A stretch of DNA of 58,674 nucleotides from Taibaiella sp. (GTDB lineage: Bacteria > Bacteroidota > Bacteroidia > Chitinophagales > Chitinophagaceae). The stretch is taken from the NCBI GenBank assembly GCA_019739295.1, contig JAHHDV010000013.1, positions 1 to 58,674 of the forward strand, read 5' to 3'. How positions within the stretch are numbered: the stretch's first letter is position 1; every line of letters begins with the position of its first letter. A program made the position numbers and the translations under genes. Shown in pieces: positions 16,967 through 26,922 of this stretch. The notes beneath the pieces are model-generated. The model was not told the DNA's origin. It searched no databases and saw nothing but the letters and a program-made list of their open reading frames with translations.

Positions 16967-17761
16967 TTATTTCTGCTTTTCGGCTCTTGCGAACATCATT
17001 ACGATCTCACCCTCTCTATAGATGTTCAGTACCTGGTCAGCAATGTCATAGGTAAGGCCGGAACCGCTCAGCAGGCTTAAGAAGGTATTTTCTTCCTCTG
17101 ACCTTGCTTTGTCCAGGCAGCCTCTTTTGGTTCCCATCATCTGGCCGGGAATAAACTGATTCGTCTCTATTGCAATTTTTCCAAAATAGTTGTTGCATCC
17201 GGAATGACCGAATATCCTGTTTTCGCTGAAGTCGAACTCCATCGTCTGATCATATTCCTTACTATCCCCATTCATTTGGATCAGCTTCCACCTGTATGAT
17301 TCAAGATATTCAAGCTGTTTTACCTTTTGGTCACTATACCAGGTATACGTGTTGCCGGTAGCATCTATCAGCGACAGGTCATCTTCTGCTACCTGGTAGA
17401 TTGCGAAGTTCTTAGAAAACAGCCCTGTCATCAATCTTTCGATTTGCTGGATCTCATCATCTACACACATTTTTAATGTCCCCATCATTTTCATAAATTC
17501 TATACTGGTCTCATCATCATTTATCCTGTATTGCCCGGAGAAATGATTACAGACTTTAAGGTGTGCCTGCTCTTTGGAAGGATCAAAACTCAAATGCACA
17601 TTTTCGCTCTGAACAGCATTACCATTGACGGACTTGAGGTACCATGTGCGGCTGAGCAGTCTTTTTGTTTCTTCCTTCCTGTATTGGGCAGAAACAAGTG
17701 TATGGATACACAAAGTTGCCAGGATCAAAGCTGCGGATAATATAATCTTAGATTTTTTCAT
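16967..17761 (-). CDS. Secreted protein with two META (HslJ-like) domains
   Basis: 264 residues with a Sec signal (MKKSKIILSAALILATLCIH, cleavage near VSAQ). Two consecutive META domains follow: first RTWYLKSVNGNAVQSE, KVCNHFSGQYRINDDE and TLKMCVDDEIQQIE; second SYRWKLIQMNGDSKEY, FSENRIFGHSGCNNYFGKI and MMGTKRGCLDKARSEEN. Each ends with the Cys-containing helix typical of the family. It shows the same architecture twice and is a paralogue of the single-domain lipoprotein nearby. Envelope location is likely; function unknown. Confidence 0.85.
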   Translation of the reverse strand: MKKSKIILSAALILATLCIHTLVSAQYRKEETKRLLSRTWYLKSVNGNAVQSENVHLSFDPSKEQAHLKVCNHFSGQYRINDDETSIEFMKMMGTLKMCVDDEIQQIERLMTGLFSKNFAIYQVAEDDLSLIDATGNTYTWYSDQKVKQLEYLESYRWKLIQMNGDSKEYDQTMEFDFSENRIFGHSGCNNYFGKIAIETNQFIPGQMMGTKRGCLDKARSEEENTFLSLLSGSGLTYDIADQVLNIYREGEIVMMFARAEKQK

Positions 17762-17873
17762 CGTTTTAAAATATTGATTCTTACAAAAATATAGTGATTA
17801 ATAGATCCATGCAAGTAGAAATGGTTTAAAATTTAAGTGGAATTCTTCCTTTGCCCTGTTTCTGAAAAATTAT

Positions 17874-17903
17874 TTTGAAATTGAATTTTTACACATACCT
17901 TTG
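17874..17903 (+). promoter_or_regulatory. Promoter of the SAM riboswitch-hom unit
   Basis: TTTG (17874-17877), 18 bases, then TACCTTTG (17896-17903), a good Bacteroidota promoter. The predicted start lies just upstream of the riboswitch at 17927. Confidence 0.6.
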
Positions 17904-17926
17904 CGCCAGTTCTTTAATTCGTGCTG

Positions 17927-18028
17927 CTTATTAAGAAAGGTGGAGGGACATGGCCCTATGAAACCTTGGCAACCACTGACATGTCAGTAAAGGTGCCAAT
18001 TCCAACCCATATTTTGGGACAGATAAGT
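17927..18028 (+). ncRNA. SAM-I (S-box) riboswitch
   Basis: Leader RNA that binds S-adenosylmethionine. Conserved blocks in order: P1 strand CTTATTAAG, AGGTGGAGGGA, GGCCCTATGAAACC, GGCAACC, AAGGTGCCAATTCC, and the closing P1 strand GATAAG. This is the S-box core that controls methionine and threonine pathway genes. A terminator hairpin follows at 18068, and homoserine dehydrogenase starts at 18169, so SAM should repress it by premature termination. Confidence 0.85.
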
Positions 18029-18067
18029 TAGATTTGATCATTTCGGTTTATATATTCCATTATATTT

Positions 18068-18103
18068 TGAAAAGCTTTTCTGACTATCGGAAAAGCTTTT
18101 TTT
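18068..18103 (+). terminator. Riboswitch-controlled terminator
   Basis: AAAAGCTTTTC pairs with GAAAAGCTTTT around TGACTATCG, followed by a T run. It is the likely expression platform of the upstream SAM-I aptamer. Confidence 0.75.
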
Positions 18104-18168
18104 ATGCCTTTCATTTTTCTTACAGAGTTGCGTGAATCTAATTTTAATCAAATTAAAACAATCAATAA

Positions 18169-19369
18169 ATGCAACGAAAGAAATTGGTTATCGGATTATT
18201 TGGTTTCGGGGTAGTAGGAGAAGGCATCTACAATGTGATCCAACAGACCCCCTCCCTGAATGCGGAAATTAAAAAAGTATGTATCAAACATCCCCATAAG
18301 AAAAGAAATGCACCTGATGCATTGTTCGATACGGATCCCGAGGTTATCCTTTCTGACCCGGAAATCAATGTAGTGGTGGAATTGATAGACCATGCTGAGG
18401 ATGCCTATGATATAGCTTCGAGGGCTATCCTGAATGGTAAGAGTGTGGTCAGCGCCAATAAAAAAAATGATCGCCTATCACCTTCCCGAATTACTGGATA
18501 AAACCAGGGAGAAAAATGTGTCTTTCCTATACGAAGGTGCTGTATGCGGCAGCATACCCGTGATTCGTAACCTGGAAGAATATTATGATAACGATCTCCT
18601 GAACTCATTCTCCGGAATCGTCAACGGAAGTACCAATTATATCCTGACCCAGATGATCGAAAAGAAACTGCCTTTTGATAAGGCTTTAACGCAGGCACAG
18701 GAATTAGGTTTTGCGGAAAGCGATCCGACACTGGATATCGAAGGATATGATGCGGTCAATAAATTGACCATTGTATTAAAGCACACCTACGGGCTGAACC
18801 AGCAGCCGGAAGACCTGCTCAGGGTAGGGATCACAAGGATAAACCCGCAGGACGTGCAGTTTGCATTCGAGAAAGGTTTTAAAATAAAATTAGTAGCCAG
18901 TGCCCTTCATATCAATGGGCCGGAGGTTGCTTCATTTTTGCTGCCTACTTTTGTAGATAGAGAAAGTAAACTCTATTTCATCTCCAATGAATACAACGGG
19001 GTAGTGATCGGAAGTAAACTCGCCGATGAACAGTTCCTGTATGGTAAAGGCGCGGGAAGGTATCCGACTTCATCTGCGGTACTGAGTGATATCTCTGCAT
19101 TACAGTACGATTATAATTACGAATACCGCAAATCTAATAACGGTACGGAGTACCGGCTCTCTGAGGACTGGACACTGAAGCTGTATGTGAGTTTCCCGGC
19201 AACTGTAGCGCTCGATTCGTCGATATTTGAATCCATACAGGAGACATTCCAAAACCAGGAAAGAAAATATATCATCGGGGAAATCTTATTGAGTGCGCTA
19301 AGGAATGCTCCCTGGATAGAAGATCCGTCGGTTTCCGTAATCGCATTCGAGTCAAAAGTCAGCCATTAA
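18169..19369 (+). pseudogene. hom: Homoserine dehydrogenase, frameshifted at an A8 run
   Basis: NAD(P)-dependent enzyme converting aspartate semialdehyde to homoserine, the branch to threonine and methionine. The N-terminal nucleotide domain is IGLFGFGVVGEGIYNVI, and NGKSVVSANKK ends the first frame. One extra A in 18460-18467 explains the break. The second frame continues MIAYHLPELL, then LYEGAVCGSIPVIRNLEEYY and GIVNGSTNYILTQM, carrying the catalytic-site NGSTN and AESDPTLDIEGYDA. An ACT-like C-terminal part follows. About 400 residues in all. The SAM riboswitch upstream links it to methionine supply; the real gene is most likely intact. Confidence 0.92.
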
Positions 19370-19480
19370 TGTCTGGACCCGCAGATGAACAGTTGTACTC
19401 AATCTTTTTAACCGGAACTTTCGGCAGATTGCGTGAATAGGGCTTAAATTTGCATTCTCAATAAAACCGGCAATCATCTC

Positions 19481-20473
19481 GTGAAGTACCATATCCCTTT
19501 CCATATCCAGAAACCCGGGCAGCAAATCCGTTATGATGACCGGATAATGCTTCTGGGTTCCTGTTTTACTGAACATATCGGCGGAAGGTTGGATAAATAC
19601 GGATGGAGGACCCTGGAAAACCCGACCGGCATCATTTTCAATCCCAATAGTATCCGCAAGACGATCGACAGGGTAGTCAGCAATGATCCGGTAAGACCGG
19701 ATGAACTGGTGCTGAACAATGAATTGTGGCATCACTGGGATTTCCATTCCACCTTTTCGCATATCGACCCTGTGCTGGGTCTGGAAGGAATGAATCATTC
19801 TATTCAGGAGGCTTGTCATTTTCTGAAGGAGGCGCAATGGCTGATCCTCACCCTAGGAAGTGCCTTCCAGTATTTTGTGAAAGATACTGCTTATGGTGTC
19901 AGCAATTGTCACCGGGTCCCGGCCGGGGAGTTTAAGAAAAGAATGCTGGAAATCGAAGACATAAAAGAGGACCTGATGCATATCAGAAATACGGTGCAGG
20001 CCTTCAACCCGGGTATCAGGATACTCTTAACGATATCTCCTGTCCGGCATATCAGGGATGGGGTTATCGAAAACAATAGAAGCAAGGCCAGGCTGGTAGA
20101 AGCGGTTCATTCCATAGTAGACCATATATCCGTGCTTTACTATCCTGCATATGAGCTGATGATAGATGTACTGAGAGACTACCGGTTTTATGATGTGGAT
20201 ATGGTGCATCCCAATTATGCTGCGACACAGACAGTCTGGGAATTTCTGGTGGAACATTATATGGATGGAAGCACACAGGAATATTTACAAAAGATGATAG
20301 AGATTAATGATGCCTTCCGGCACAGGACGAGGTTTCCTGGATCCCAGGCGCATCAGAGGTTCTTACAGGCCTACCTCGGCAAAGTTCAGGACCTTAAAAT
20401 AAGATATCCTCACTGGGATGCTTTACCATACGAGTCGTATTTTTCGGAAAATATTTCAAAAAAGGGACACTAA
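19481..20473 (+). CDS. GSCFA domain protein
   Basis: 330 residues from a GTG start at 19481, chosen because KYHIPFHIQKPGQQI matches the family N-terminus. The name-giving GSCF block is IMLLGSCFTEHIGGRL. Further SGNH-like features are TLGSAFQYF, CHRVPAGEF, LTISPVRHIRDGVIEN and the closing DVDMVHPNYAATQTVW (Asp and His). GSCFA proteins are common in Bacteroidota and resemble SGNH/GDSL esterases. A role in polysaccharide or lipid modification is suspected but unproven. It follows hom by 111 bases, without an obvious terminator between. Confidence 0.9.
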   Translation: MKYHIPFHIQKPGQQIRYDDRIMLLGSCFTEHIGGRLDKYGWRTLENPTGIIFNPNSIRKTIDRVVSNDPVRPDELVLNNELWHHWDFHSTFSHIDPVLGLEGMNHSIQEACHFLKEAQWLILTLGSAFQYFVKDTAYGVSNCHRVPAGEFKKRMLEIEDIKEDLMHIRNTVQAFNPGIRILLTISPVRHIRDGVIENNRSKARLVEAVHSIVDHISVLYYPAYELMIDVLRDYRFYDVDMVHPNYAATQTVWEFLVEHYMDGSTQEYLQKMIEINDAFRHRTRFPGSQAHQRFLQAYLGKVQDLKIRYPHWDALPYESYFSENISKKGH

Positions 20474-20525
20474 GCTATAATATTTATGCTGCTTATACTA
20501 CATTTGGATGCTAAACTATCTGAAC

Positions 20526-21026
20526 ATGAAATCAATACTGTGTAGTGCCTTATTGGTGATAAGCGCATTAGGTGCATCCGCACAAGATCAGGAACCATAT
20601 ATAGAGCCTGATGCCTGGGTACAGGATATCCTGGAAAGAAGGAATATGCAATACGCGGTAATGAACAGCAATGAGTCTGAGTTCAGGATAGAGACCGAAC
20701 TTGGAAACGGAAGAGCCCAGGGCGGCTTTATTGATAGTAAGATCAGCGCTTACCAGGGTATAGAATTAAGAGATATATTGTCTCTGGTGCTGGTTACCGA
20801 GGAAATGCCTGCTCAGGATATGATGTACAAAATACTTGAAGTGAATGAGCAATTGAAAATGGGATTTTTTGAGATGTTTCATAACGGGGCTTCCTATGTA
20901 GTGCGCTATAAATGCCGTGTGCCGGCGTATCTCAATGAGCGTGATTTAATCGATATCTATTATTACGGGATTACCGTATCTGATGAATTGGAAAAGCTGA
21001 TCACAGGTGGCGAAGATATTGAATAG
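20526..21026 (+). CDS. Secreted protein, YbjN-like fold suspected
   Basis: About 166 residues. I prefer ATG 20526, which gives MKSILCSALLVISALGASAQ as signal peptide; ATG at 20508 adds six residues. The mature domain has RRNMQYAVMNSNESEFRIE, RDILSLVLVTEEMPAQDM, LEVNEQLKMGFFEMFHNGAS and YLNERDLIDIYYYGITVSDE. This alternation of strands and two helices recalls the YbjN/type III chaperone-like fold, but the match is from pattern only. Function unknown. Confidence 0.6.
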   Translation: MKSILCSALLVISALGASAQDQEPYIEPDAWVQDILERRNMQYAVMNSNESEFRIETELGNGRAQGGFIDSKISAYQGIELRDILSLVLVTEEMPAQDMMYKILEVNEQLKMGFFEMFHNGASYVVRYKCRVPAYLNERDLIDIYYYGITVSDELEKLITGGEDIE

Positions 21027-21127
21027 CGATTGATTCGTTAAAACAGGGAAGTACACAGTAAAGAAGATGACAGCCTGTATAAATTATTTTTCGATAATCC
21101 TTCTTCTATTGGAAAAAATAACAGACA

Positions 21128-21713
21128 ATGAAAGCAGCCAACAATAAAAAAAAACATTCTTCCCGGGGAAAGGACTGATGAACTTCTCCATATCCTGAAG
21201 AAACGCTTTGAAAAGAATATGAACAGGCATCCCGGGATCAGCTGGGAAGAATATAAGTCGAGACTGGAAAAGAATCCTGGCAAACTATGGTCCGTGAATG
21301 AAATGGAAGAGACGGGTGGGGAGCCTGATGTGATCGCAGGAGATCAATATACGAAAGAGCTGACCATCTGTGACTGCTCACCGGAAACGCCAAAGGGCAG
21401 AAGAAGCCTTTGCTATGATCAGGAAGCTCTGGAATCCAGGAAAGAGCACAAGCCCAAACACAGTGCCATAGGTATGGCCGCTGATATGGGTATCGAACTG
21501 CTTACAGAGCAGGAGTACCTGGAACTGCAGGCCCTGGGAGATTTCGATAACAAGACCTCCAGCTGGCTACTGACGCCTGCCGAACAAAGAGACCTGGGCG
21601 GTGCTATCTTCGGAGATCGCCGTTTCGGAAGGGTTTTTATTTATCATAATGGCGCAGAATCTTACTATGGTGCCAGGGGATTCAGGGGGGAAACTGAAAA
21701 TCTGATGTGGTGA
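21128..21713 (+). pseudogene. DUF4256 family protein, frameshifted at an A9 run
   Basis: ATG 21128 reads MKAANNKKK then breaks. Removing one A from 21146-21154 gives NILPGERTDELLHILKKRFE, joined to MNRHPGISWEEYKSRLEKNP and KLWSVNEMEETGGEPDVI. The pattern continues through KRRSLCYDQ-like GRRSLCYDQEALESRKEHKP, MGIELLTEQEYLELQALGDF and GDRRFGRVFIYHNGAESYYG. This is the DUF4256 family (about 185 residues), widespread and of unknown function; conserved charged residues suggest an enzyme. Probably intact in the organism. Confidence 0.85.
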
Positions 21714-21740
21714 TAGAAAAGGAAGATGTATTCCATCCCG

Positions 21741-22669
21741 TTAACCTGAGAATTCATCCAGGAGCTCGTATGTAGGAACAAAATATAAGGTCCCGGTATG
21801 GGCTGTGCTGAAATCCAGTATCCTGTCATAATTACCTTCAGGCTCTCCTATAAACATTCTCCGAAGCATCTTGAAGACAGTGCTGAAGGAGCTGGCATAG
21901 GCTATGAAATACGTTCCCATATTATTGGTGGCCATATTTCCAAAAGGCATATTGTCCCTCACGATTTTCAGATCATCTCCTACATTGGCAAGGGCCGAAT
22001 GCGAATTGGCAGGTTTGACATCATCAGGCATTTCTACATCGCTGATTTTATACCTGCCGATGACTTGCTCCTGTTCGGCCACAGAGAGGTCCTGCCAGGC
22101 TTTGATATTGTGAAGATATTTCTGTGTGAACAAGTAGCTGCAACCTTGATACCTGGGATCTTCCTCTCCGATCATACCAAATTTACTGCGGTCCGGTCCG
22201 TGAGGGTTTTCCGTACCGTCTACAAATCCCAATATGCTCCTGCTGTCCCAATACCTGAAGCCATGAATTTCTTCTGTACACAGGGATGTATCTTCCAGCA
22301 TCCTGGTGATCTCATTTGCAGCATCTATACAAAAAACTATACTCTTCCGATCTGATATGAAAATGCAAATCTCCTTCTGTAGCTACAGCAGTATGCCTGG
22401 CCCCGGTGACAGGTTAAAAATCGGTTAGCTCACCGGGCAATGGTTGAGGCAGTGACAGTTTTTCGCCAGGCCTGATAACTGATGCCCATGACTACACTCC
22501 CTTTGAAATTCGGAAACCTCGTCGCAGCTGAGTGATTAAGATTGATGATCAGCTTGCATAGGGAATTGAATGAATCGCGGGGTGATATATCCGGCTTGAA
22601 TTGCCAAACCATAAAGATGGTATTCTTATTGGGATAGTCCAGGACATTCTGGGAATGGATCTTTTCCAT
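21741..22669 (-). pseudogene. Dyp-type peroxidase, interrupted several times
   Basis: Haem peroxidase of the dye-decolourising family. The C-terminal half is a clean frame with SRSILGFVDGTENPHGPDRS, carrying the GXXDG catalytic Asp, then YLFTQKYLHNIKAWQDLSV and FIAYASSFSTVFKMLRRMF. The proximal haem His is not obvious where expected; SHSALANVG is the nearest candidate block. The N-terminus is MEKIHSQNVLDYPNKNTIFM. Between 22310 and 22450 there is one A insertion, an in-frame TAA where a Lys is expected (D-F-x-P-V-T-G-A-R-H), and a further shift. About 309 codons, right for the family. No encapsulin gene adjoins it. Confidence 0.85.
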
Positions 22670-22871
22670 AAATCAGCTATTTACCAAATGTAGAAAGAAT
22701 GATCGATCTTGCCATTTATGGGTAATATTTTTTTCCGTCAAGAGGCTGGGTCCGAAATGTGACAAAGTGCCCGAGGTTGTATGAAGAATCCTGTCCCGGA
22801 GGGAGTACAGCAGCGAAATCAGAACATACATTCTTCAGTAGCTGACCGGAAAGACCGTTGCCGCCGGTTTT

Positions 22872-23439
22872 CTACATTTTGTGGAATTTATTTAAGAAAG
22901 TAACCACTTTGTTTTCATCATAGCTTTTATTCCCGTCTTCCAGGTGTTCGCTTCCCTGGGTATAAATTTGTTTTCCTTCTTTGTTCAATATAATGAAGAC
23001 GGGATAACCTAATTTTCCGGGATCCCCGAGCGACTTCAGGATGGCTTCATTTTTATTCTCCTCAGAATAATTCAGGTGGTAATACAGGTAATGATCATTG
23101 ATGATCCTGCTGATCGTGTCGCTTTCTTTCCGGAATTTTTTCAAACCTTAAGCACCAGATACACCAGTTTCCTCCCGCCTGGATGATGATATTTTTTATT
23201 CACCTTCCTGGCAGAATCGATCAATACAGCCAGGTCATGGGCCGCATTTGCTTCCGGGTTGTAAGGTTTGTACAGGATATCCAGCTCTTTTTTTCTGCTC
23301 GAGCTGTTTGGTGGTCACCACGGTATCTTCGACAGGCGCCCCTATTACGGGTATTCTTCTCTTTTTGGTCCCGATCCCCGTTTGTGCATGCGATGAACCC
23401 TATACAAATAATGAATATGAAAGATATCCTTTGAATCAC
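22872..23439 (-). pseudogene. Thioredoxin-like lipoprotein, several frameshifts
   Basis: Starts MIQRISFIFIICIGFIACTN, a lipoprotein signal with Cys18. After frame changes the thioredoxin part appears: YNPEANAAHDLAVLIDSARK, then IIIQAGGNWCIWCLRFEK with an active-site C-x-x-C. The last frame continues KKFRKESDTISRIINDHYLY and KLGYPVFIILNKEGKQIY with the conserved cis-Pro. It belongs to the thioredoxin_7/DUF255-like periplasmic group. Likely role: disulfide exchange in the envelope. Breaks lie at homopolymers near 23190, 23150 and 23300. Confidence 0.75.
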
Positions 23440-23614
23440 TTTAATTAAATTTTAATAAAAAGTTAATGTCAAAATTAATAACATATTGATGAAAATACGC
23501 GGATTTGTGTAACTTTTTTGTAATTTCTTATAATAAAATTATCCCCACATAGGTTTTTAGAAATGATATATTGCAATAACTTTACAGATTGTCTGAAAGC
23601 GCGACCAAGATAAA

Positions 23615-25535
23615 ATGATTAAAAAGATTGTATTAACTATTGTCATATTTTTTTATTTCAATAGTTACTATATGGGCAAATCCTAAGATCAGTACGCATG
23701 TAAATGCAAAAAAGATCGGATTAAATGATGTCTTATCAGTAACCTATTCTGCTACGGAGATCGGATCTATTGTGGATCAGGAAGTACCCCAGTTTAAAGA
23801 CTTCATCCAGGTGGGTATCAGCCAGAGTAGCAATAGCGATGGTGAATATGCTATCACCGTACATCTCCGGCCGACCAGGACCGGTACGTATACGATACCG
23901 GGGATCGTCATTTATACAAGTGATGGCAAGTCACTGACATCTAATCCGGTGAGTGTGCAGGTGGTGAAAGGCTCCACAGATCCCTCTGCAAACGGATCTG
24001 TAAAAGCTCCCTCTTTGTCCAGGGATCCTGTGGATATATTCCAGCAGATGGGACGATCAGCTCACACTGATGCAATTGCATTCCCAACTGGAGCTGGTAA
24101 AGACTTACCTGGGCAATGCCAATCTTTCGAAAATATGACCGCGAAAAATTAAAAAGGTACAAGGCGCAATTGGAAAGTGCCATCAAAGATATTCAGGAAC
24201 ATTATGCGCAGGCTCCTGAGGAGCAGGACCGGGATCTACCCGGATGATAACCTGAAGAATACTTTCTTTGTCAAAGCCATCCCATCCAAGAGAAAAGCAT
24301 ATGTAGGTGAGCCCATTGTAGTGACTTATAAGATCTATTCAGCTACATCCTTTTCAAATGGCCAGATCCAGAAGCTCCCGGTGCTGAATGATTTTGTTTC
24401 CAAGGATTTCAGGCTGGAGACCAATCCCAAAGCCAAGAGAGAGGTATATAATGGTAAGACTTACATGAGCATAGATGTAAAAAAGTGTATCGTGTATCCA
24501 TCACGGACCGGTACATTGACTTTGGATCCGTTAGAAATCAGTGCTTTTACAGACCGGTTTGGCAGAGTCAGTGTTACGTCTGCCCCGGAAGAAATAGAAG
24601 TGGTCGATCTGCCCCAGGCAGATCAATATCCGGGTTATACCGGTGGTATGGGTACATTTGCGATTAGTTCGTCGATCGATCATCACCAGATCAGTACGGA
24701 TGATATAGGTACGCTGACCTTAACGGTTGGCGGGGAAGGGAACCTGGATATCCTGAATGCTCCCGTTACTTCAGGAATCAGCGCTCATTTTATACTGGGA
24801 AGTCCAAGGGTAACGGTGTCTACGGATTCGATTGATATTTTGAAAGGAAAAAAGACCTTTACCTATAATTTCTCCGTAGATGAGCCGGGAGATTATGAAA
24901 TCCCTGCTATCCCTTTTACGTATTTTGATACCGACAAGAACCAATTTATTACCCTCCAGACGGAACCTATAAAAATTTCCGTGAAACAAGGTGAACTGAG
25001 CCCATCGGAAGTGAAAGATAAAGCAGCGCCCCGGGACCAGATACTGGCTATTAAAGAAGGCGCCTTTCCTGCCAAGACCCGGGGTAAAATATGGGCGGTC
25101 ACGATTCCCTATATTTCGGCTTTACTCCTGTCCCTGTTTGCCGTCCCGGCCTGGTTACGCAGGAAGAAAGTAGTGGAGAAGGTGAAAAGTAAGGTGCCGG
25201 AAAGCACCAATAAAGTAGCATTGGGCAGGTTGAGGAAGGCAAAGGAGCTGATGACTGATCCTGATGAGAAATTATTCTACGAAGAGATCTCCAAGTCTGT
25301 ATGGCTTTACTTAAGTGACCGCCTGGGTATTTCCCTCAGTGAATTGAATAAATACCAACTCGTACAGAGGTTGAAGGAATATAATATGGACAATGCGATG
25401 ATTACCCGGACGGAGGATCTGATTACCGAATGCGAGATGGCACTTTATGCGCAGTATCATTTAGGACAGCAGAAAGATAAAGTATTGCAGGATGCTACTG
25501 CCCTTATTACGGATTACGAAACCAGATTAAAATAA
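23615..25535 (+). pseudogene. BatD family protein, frameshifted
   Basis: Envelope protein of the Bat (aerotolerance) family. ATG 23615 starts a signal peptide, and removing one T from the T7 run at 23648-23654 joins it to ANPKISTHVNAKKIGLNDVL and SVTYSATEIGSIVDQEVPQF. The beta-sandwich domains follow: TYTIPGIVIYTSDGKSLTSN, AIPSKRKAYVGEPIVVTYKI, RTGTLTLDPLEISAFTDRFG and PGDYEIPAIPFTYFD. Then comes one membrane helix (IPYISALLLSLFAVPAWLRR) and a cytosolic tail with LYLSDRLGISLSELNKYQLV. A linker of about 65 residues near 24040-24250 is itself broken and reads as coiled coil. No BatA/BatB lies upstream. Confidence 0.88.
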
Positions 25536-25554
25536 CCCGGCAAGTCAAAGAGAT

Positions 25555-26299
25555 ATGAATCTGAAATTTTTTACTCCTGGGGATGTTTCTTTTGGCGCTT
25601 CATCCTGTCCATGCCACAGATCAAATGGATGATCAACAAAGGTGGGACTCAGCCAATGCCCTGAATCAAAAGGGAAACTACTCTCAGGCGATTGAATATT
25701 ACCAGGCGATTCCCGGATTTGATCAAAAAGCGGAAGTGCTTTATAATATGGGCAATGCATACCTGCAGTCCGGTCAGCTGGGAAGGGCGGTCTGGAGCTA
25801 CGAGAAGGCATATCGCCTGGATCCTACGGATGCTTCCATTCACCACAATCTTGAGGCGGCACGTCAGCGGATCATCAATCCTTACAGGGATCAGTCTTTC
25901 ATCTTGTCCGGTTGGTGGCAGGGAGTATACCAGGCTTTACCGGTCAATGTATGGGCGGTTATATTGTTGATCACCGGGATGGGGATCGGGTTTATTCTGG
26001 GCAAAAGGAAAGCGGACAATACAAGGTATAGAGTCACGCTATCCGTTTCCGTAATATTGTTCCTGTGTATAGGATCCGTTTTATATCTTGGGATACTGAA
26101 TCTACGGGATGACAGTGGTGTGGCCATTCGGTATGTGAACCAGCTATATGGTGACCGAGATCTCAGCCAGACCTTAGATCGCAACCTCCCGGAAGGTACA
26201 AAGGTGAGGATTCTTGAGGCTGATGCGCGTATGATGAAAGTGAGGCTGCCTAATGGTGTGGAAGCCTATGTATCTGCGGAAAATGTGGCACAACTTTAA
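25555..26299 (+). pseudogene. BatE-like TPR and SH3 domain membrane protein, frameshifted near the start
   Basis: ATG 25555 gives MNLKFF. Removing one T from 25567-25572 restores LLLGMFLLALHPVHA as a signal peptide. TPR repeats follow: RWDSANALNQKGNYSQAIEY, AEVLYNMGNAYLQSGQLGRA and WSYEKAYRLDPTDASIHHNL. Then two membrane segments (VNVWAVILLITGMGIGFILG and VTLSVSVILFLCIGSVLYLG) and a C-terminal bacterial SH3-like domain (GTKVRILEADARMMKVRLPN, GVEAYVSAENV). This is the BatE architecture. It starts 19 bases after BatD and is surely co-transcribed. The frame otherwise is whole. Confidence 0.85.
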
Positions 26300-26318
26300 T
26301 CTGCTACGTTTTAGACAT

Positions 26319-26912
26319 TTAGTCTTTGCAGTATTTTTCTAATAGTTCTATGCCCAGCTTTTGATTCATTTCAGAGAGCTTTTTCCAATATTTACAGGCT
26401 TGTTTTGTTTTGCCTGTTTCATAAGATATCGCAGCAACATTGTATAGCGCATCAACGAAATCGGGATCCAGTTTAACTGCGTATTTAAAATGTTCAATTG
26501 CTCTTTTTTTATTTCCTTTATGATATTCATTGATGTCTTTGTCATAATGTACCATTGCTGCTGAATTTGCAGTCTTCTTTTTTTGAAAAATCTCATCATC
26601 CAACCGGAGATTAAAAAAGAAAAGCCTGTTCGTATGTCTGGTAAAATTCTTATTGATCTCAAAATCAATCCGGACAGTCTTATAAGCTTTGTGATTTTTC
26701 AGATCAAAATCGTCATACAGTGAGATCAGATGCTCTTTGAGTATCTTACATTCCTTATTAGAGAAATAGGCACTAAAAAACGGATCGTAAATTACTGAAA
26801 TCTGTTCTTACTTATTATTGATAAAAAGAGTGCCTTTTATCCCAATGGGAAAATCCAGTTCCCTGCTTAATGAATCCAATTCCAGGATTTTATAGCCGGG
26901 TAGTTCGGGCAT
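26319..26912 (-). pseudogene. TPR-repeat protein interrupted by an in-frame TAA
   Basis: From ATG 26912 the frame reads MPELPGYKILELDSLSREL and GIKGTLFINNK, then TAA at 26808-26810. It continues in the same frame, without a shift, as EQISVIYDPFFSAYFSNKEC, LISLYDDFDLKNHKAYKTVR and INKNFTRHTNRLFFFNLRLD. It ends with TPR units, KGNKKRAIEHFKYAVKLDPD and VDALYNVAAISYETGKTKQA. TPR proteins mediate protein contacts. It starts 10 bases downstream of another small secreted-protein gene and may share its transcript. The stop is a base change, not an indel, so it could be real. No signal peptide seen. Confidence 0.6.
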
Positions 26913-26922
26913 AAAATAAATT

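Noticed and set aside
21798..22355. 185-codon plus-strand frame
   Set aside because: Antisense to the Dyp peroxidase, whose conserved motifs are clear on the other strand.
26808..26810. Stop-codon recoding of TAA
   Set aside because: Normal genes in the window use TAA, TAG and TGA as true stops, so recoding is not supported.
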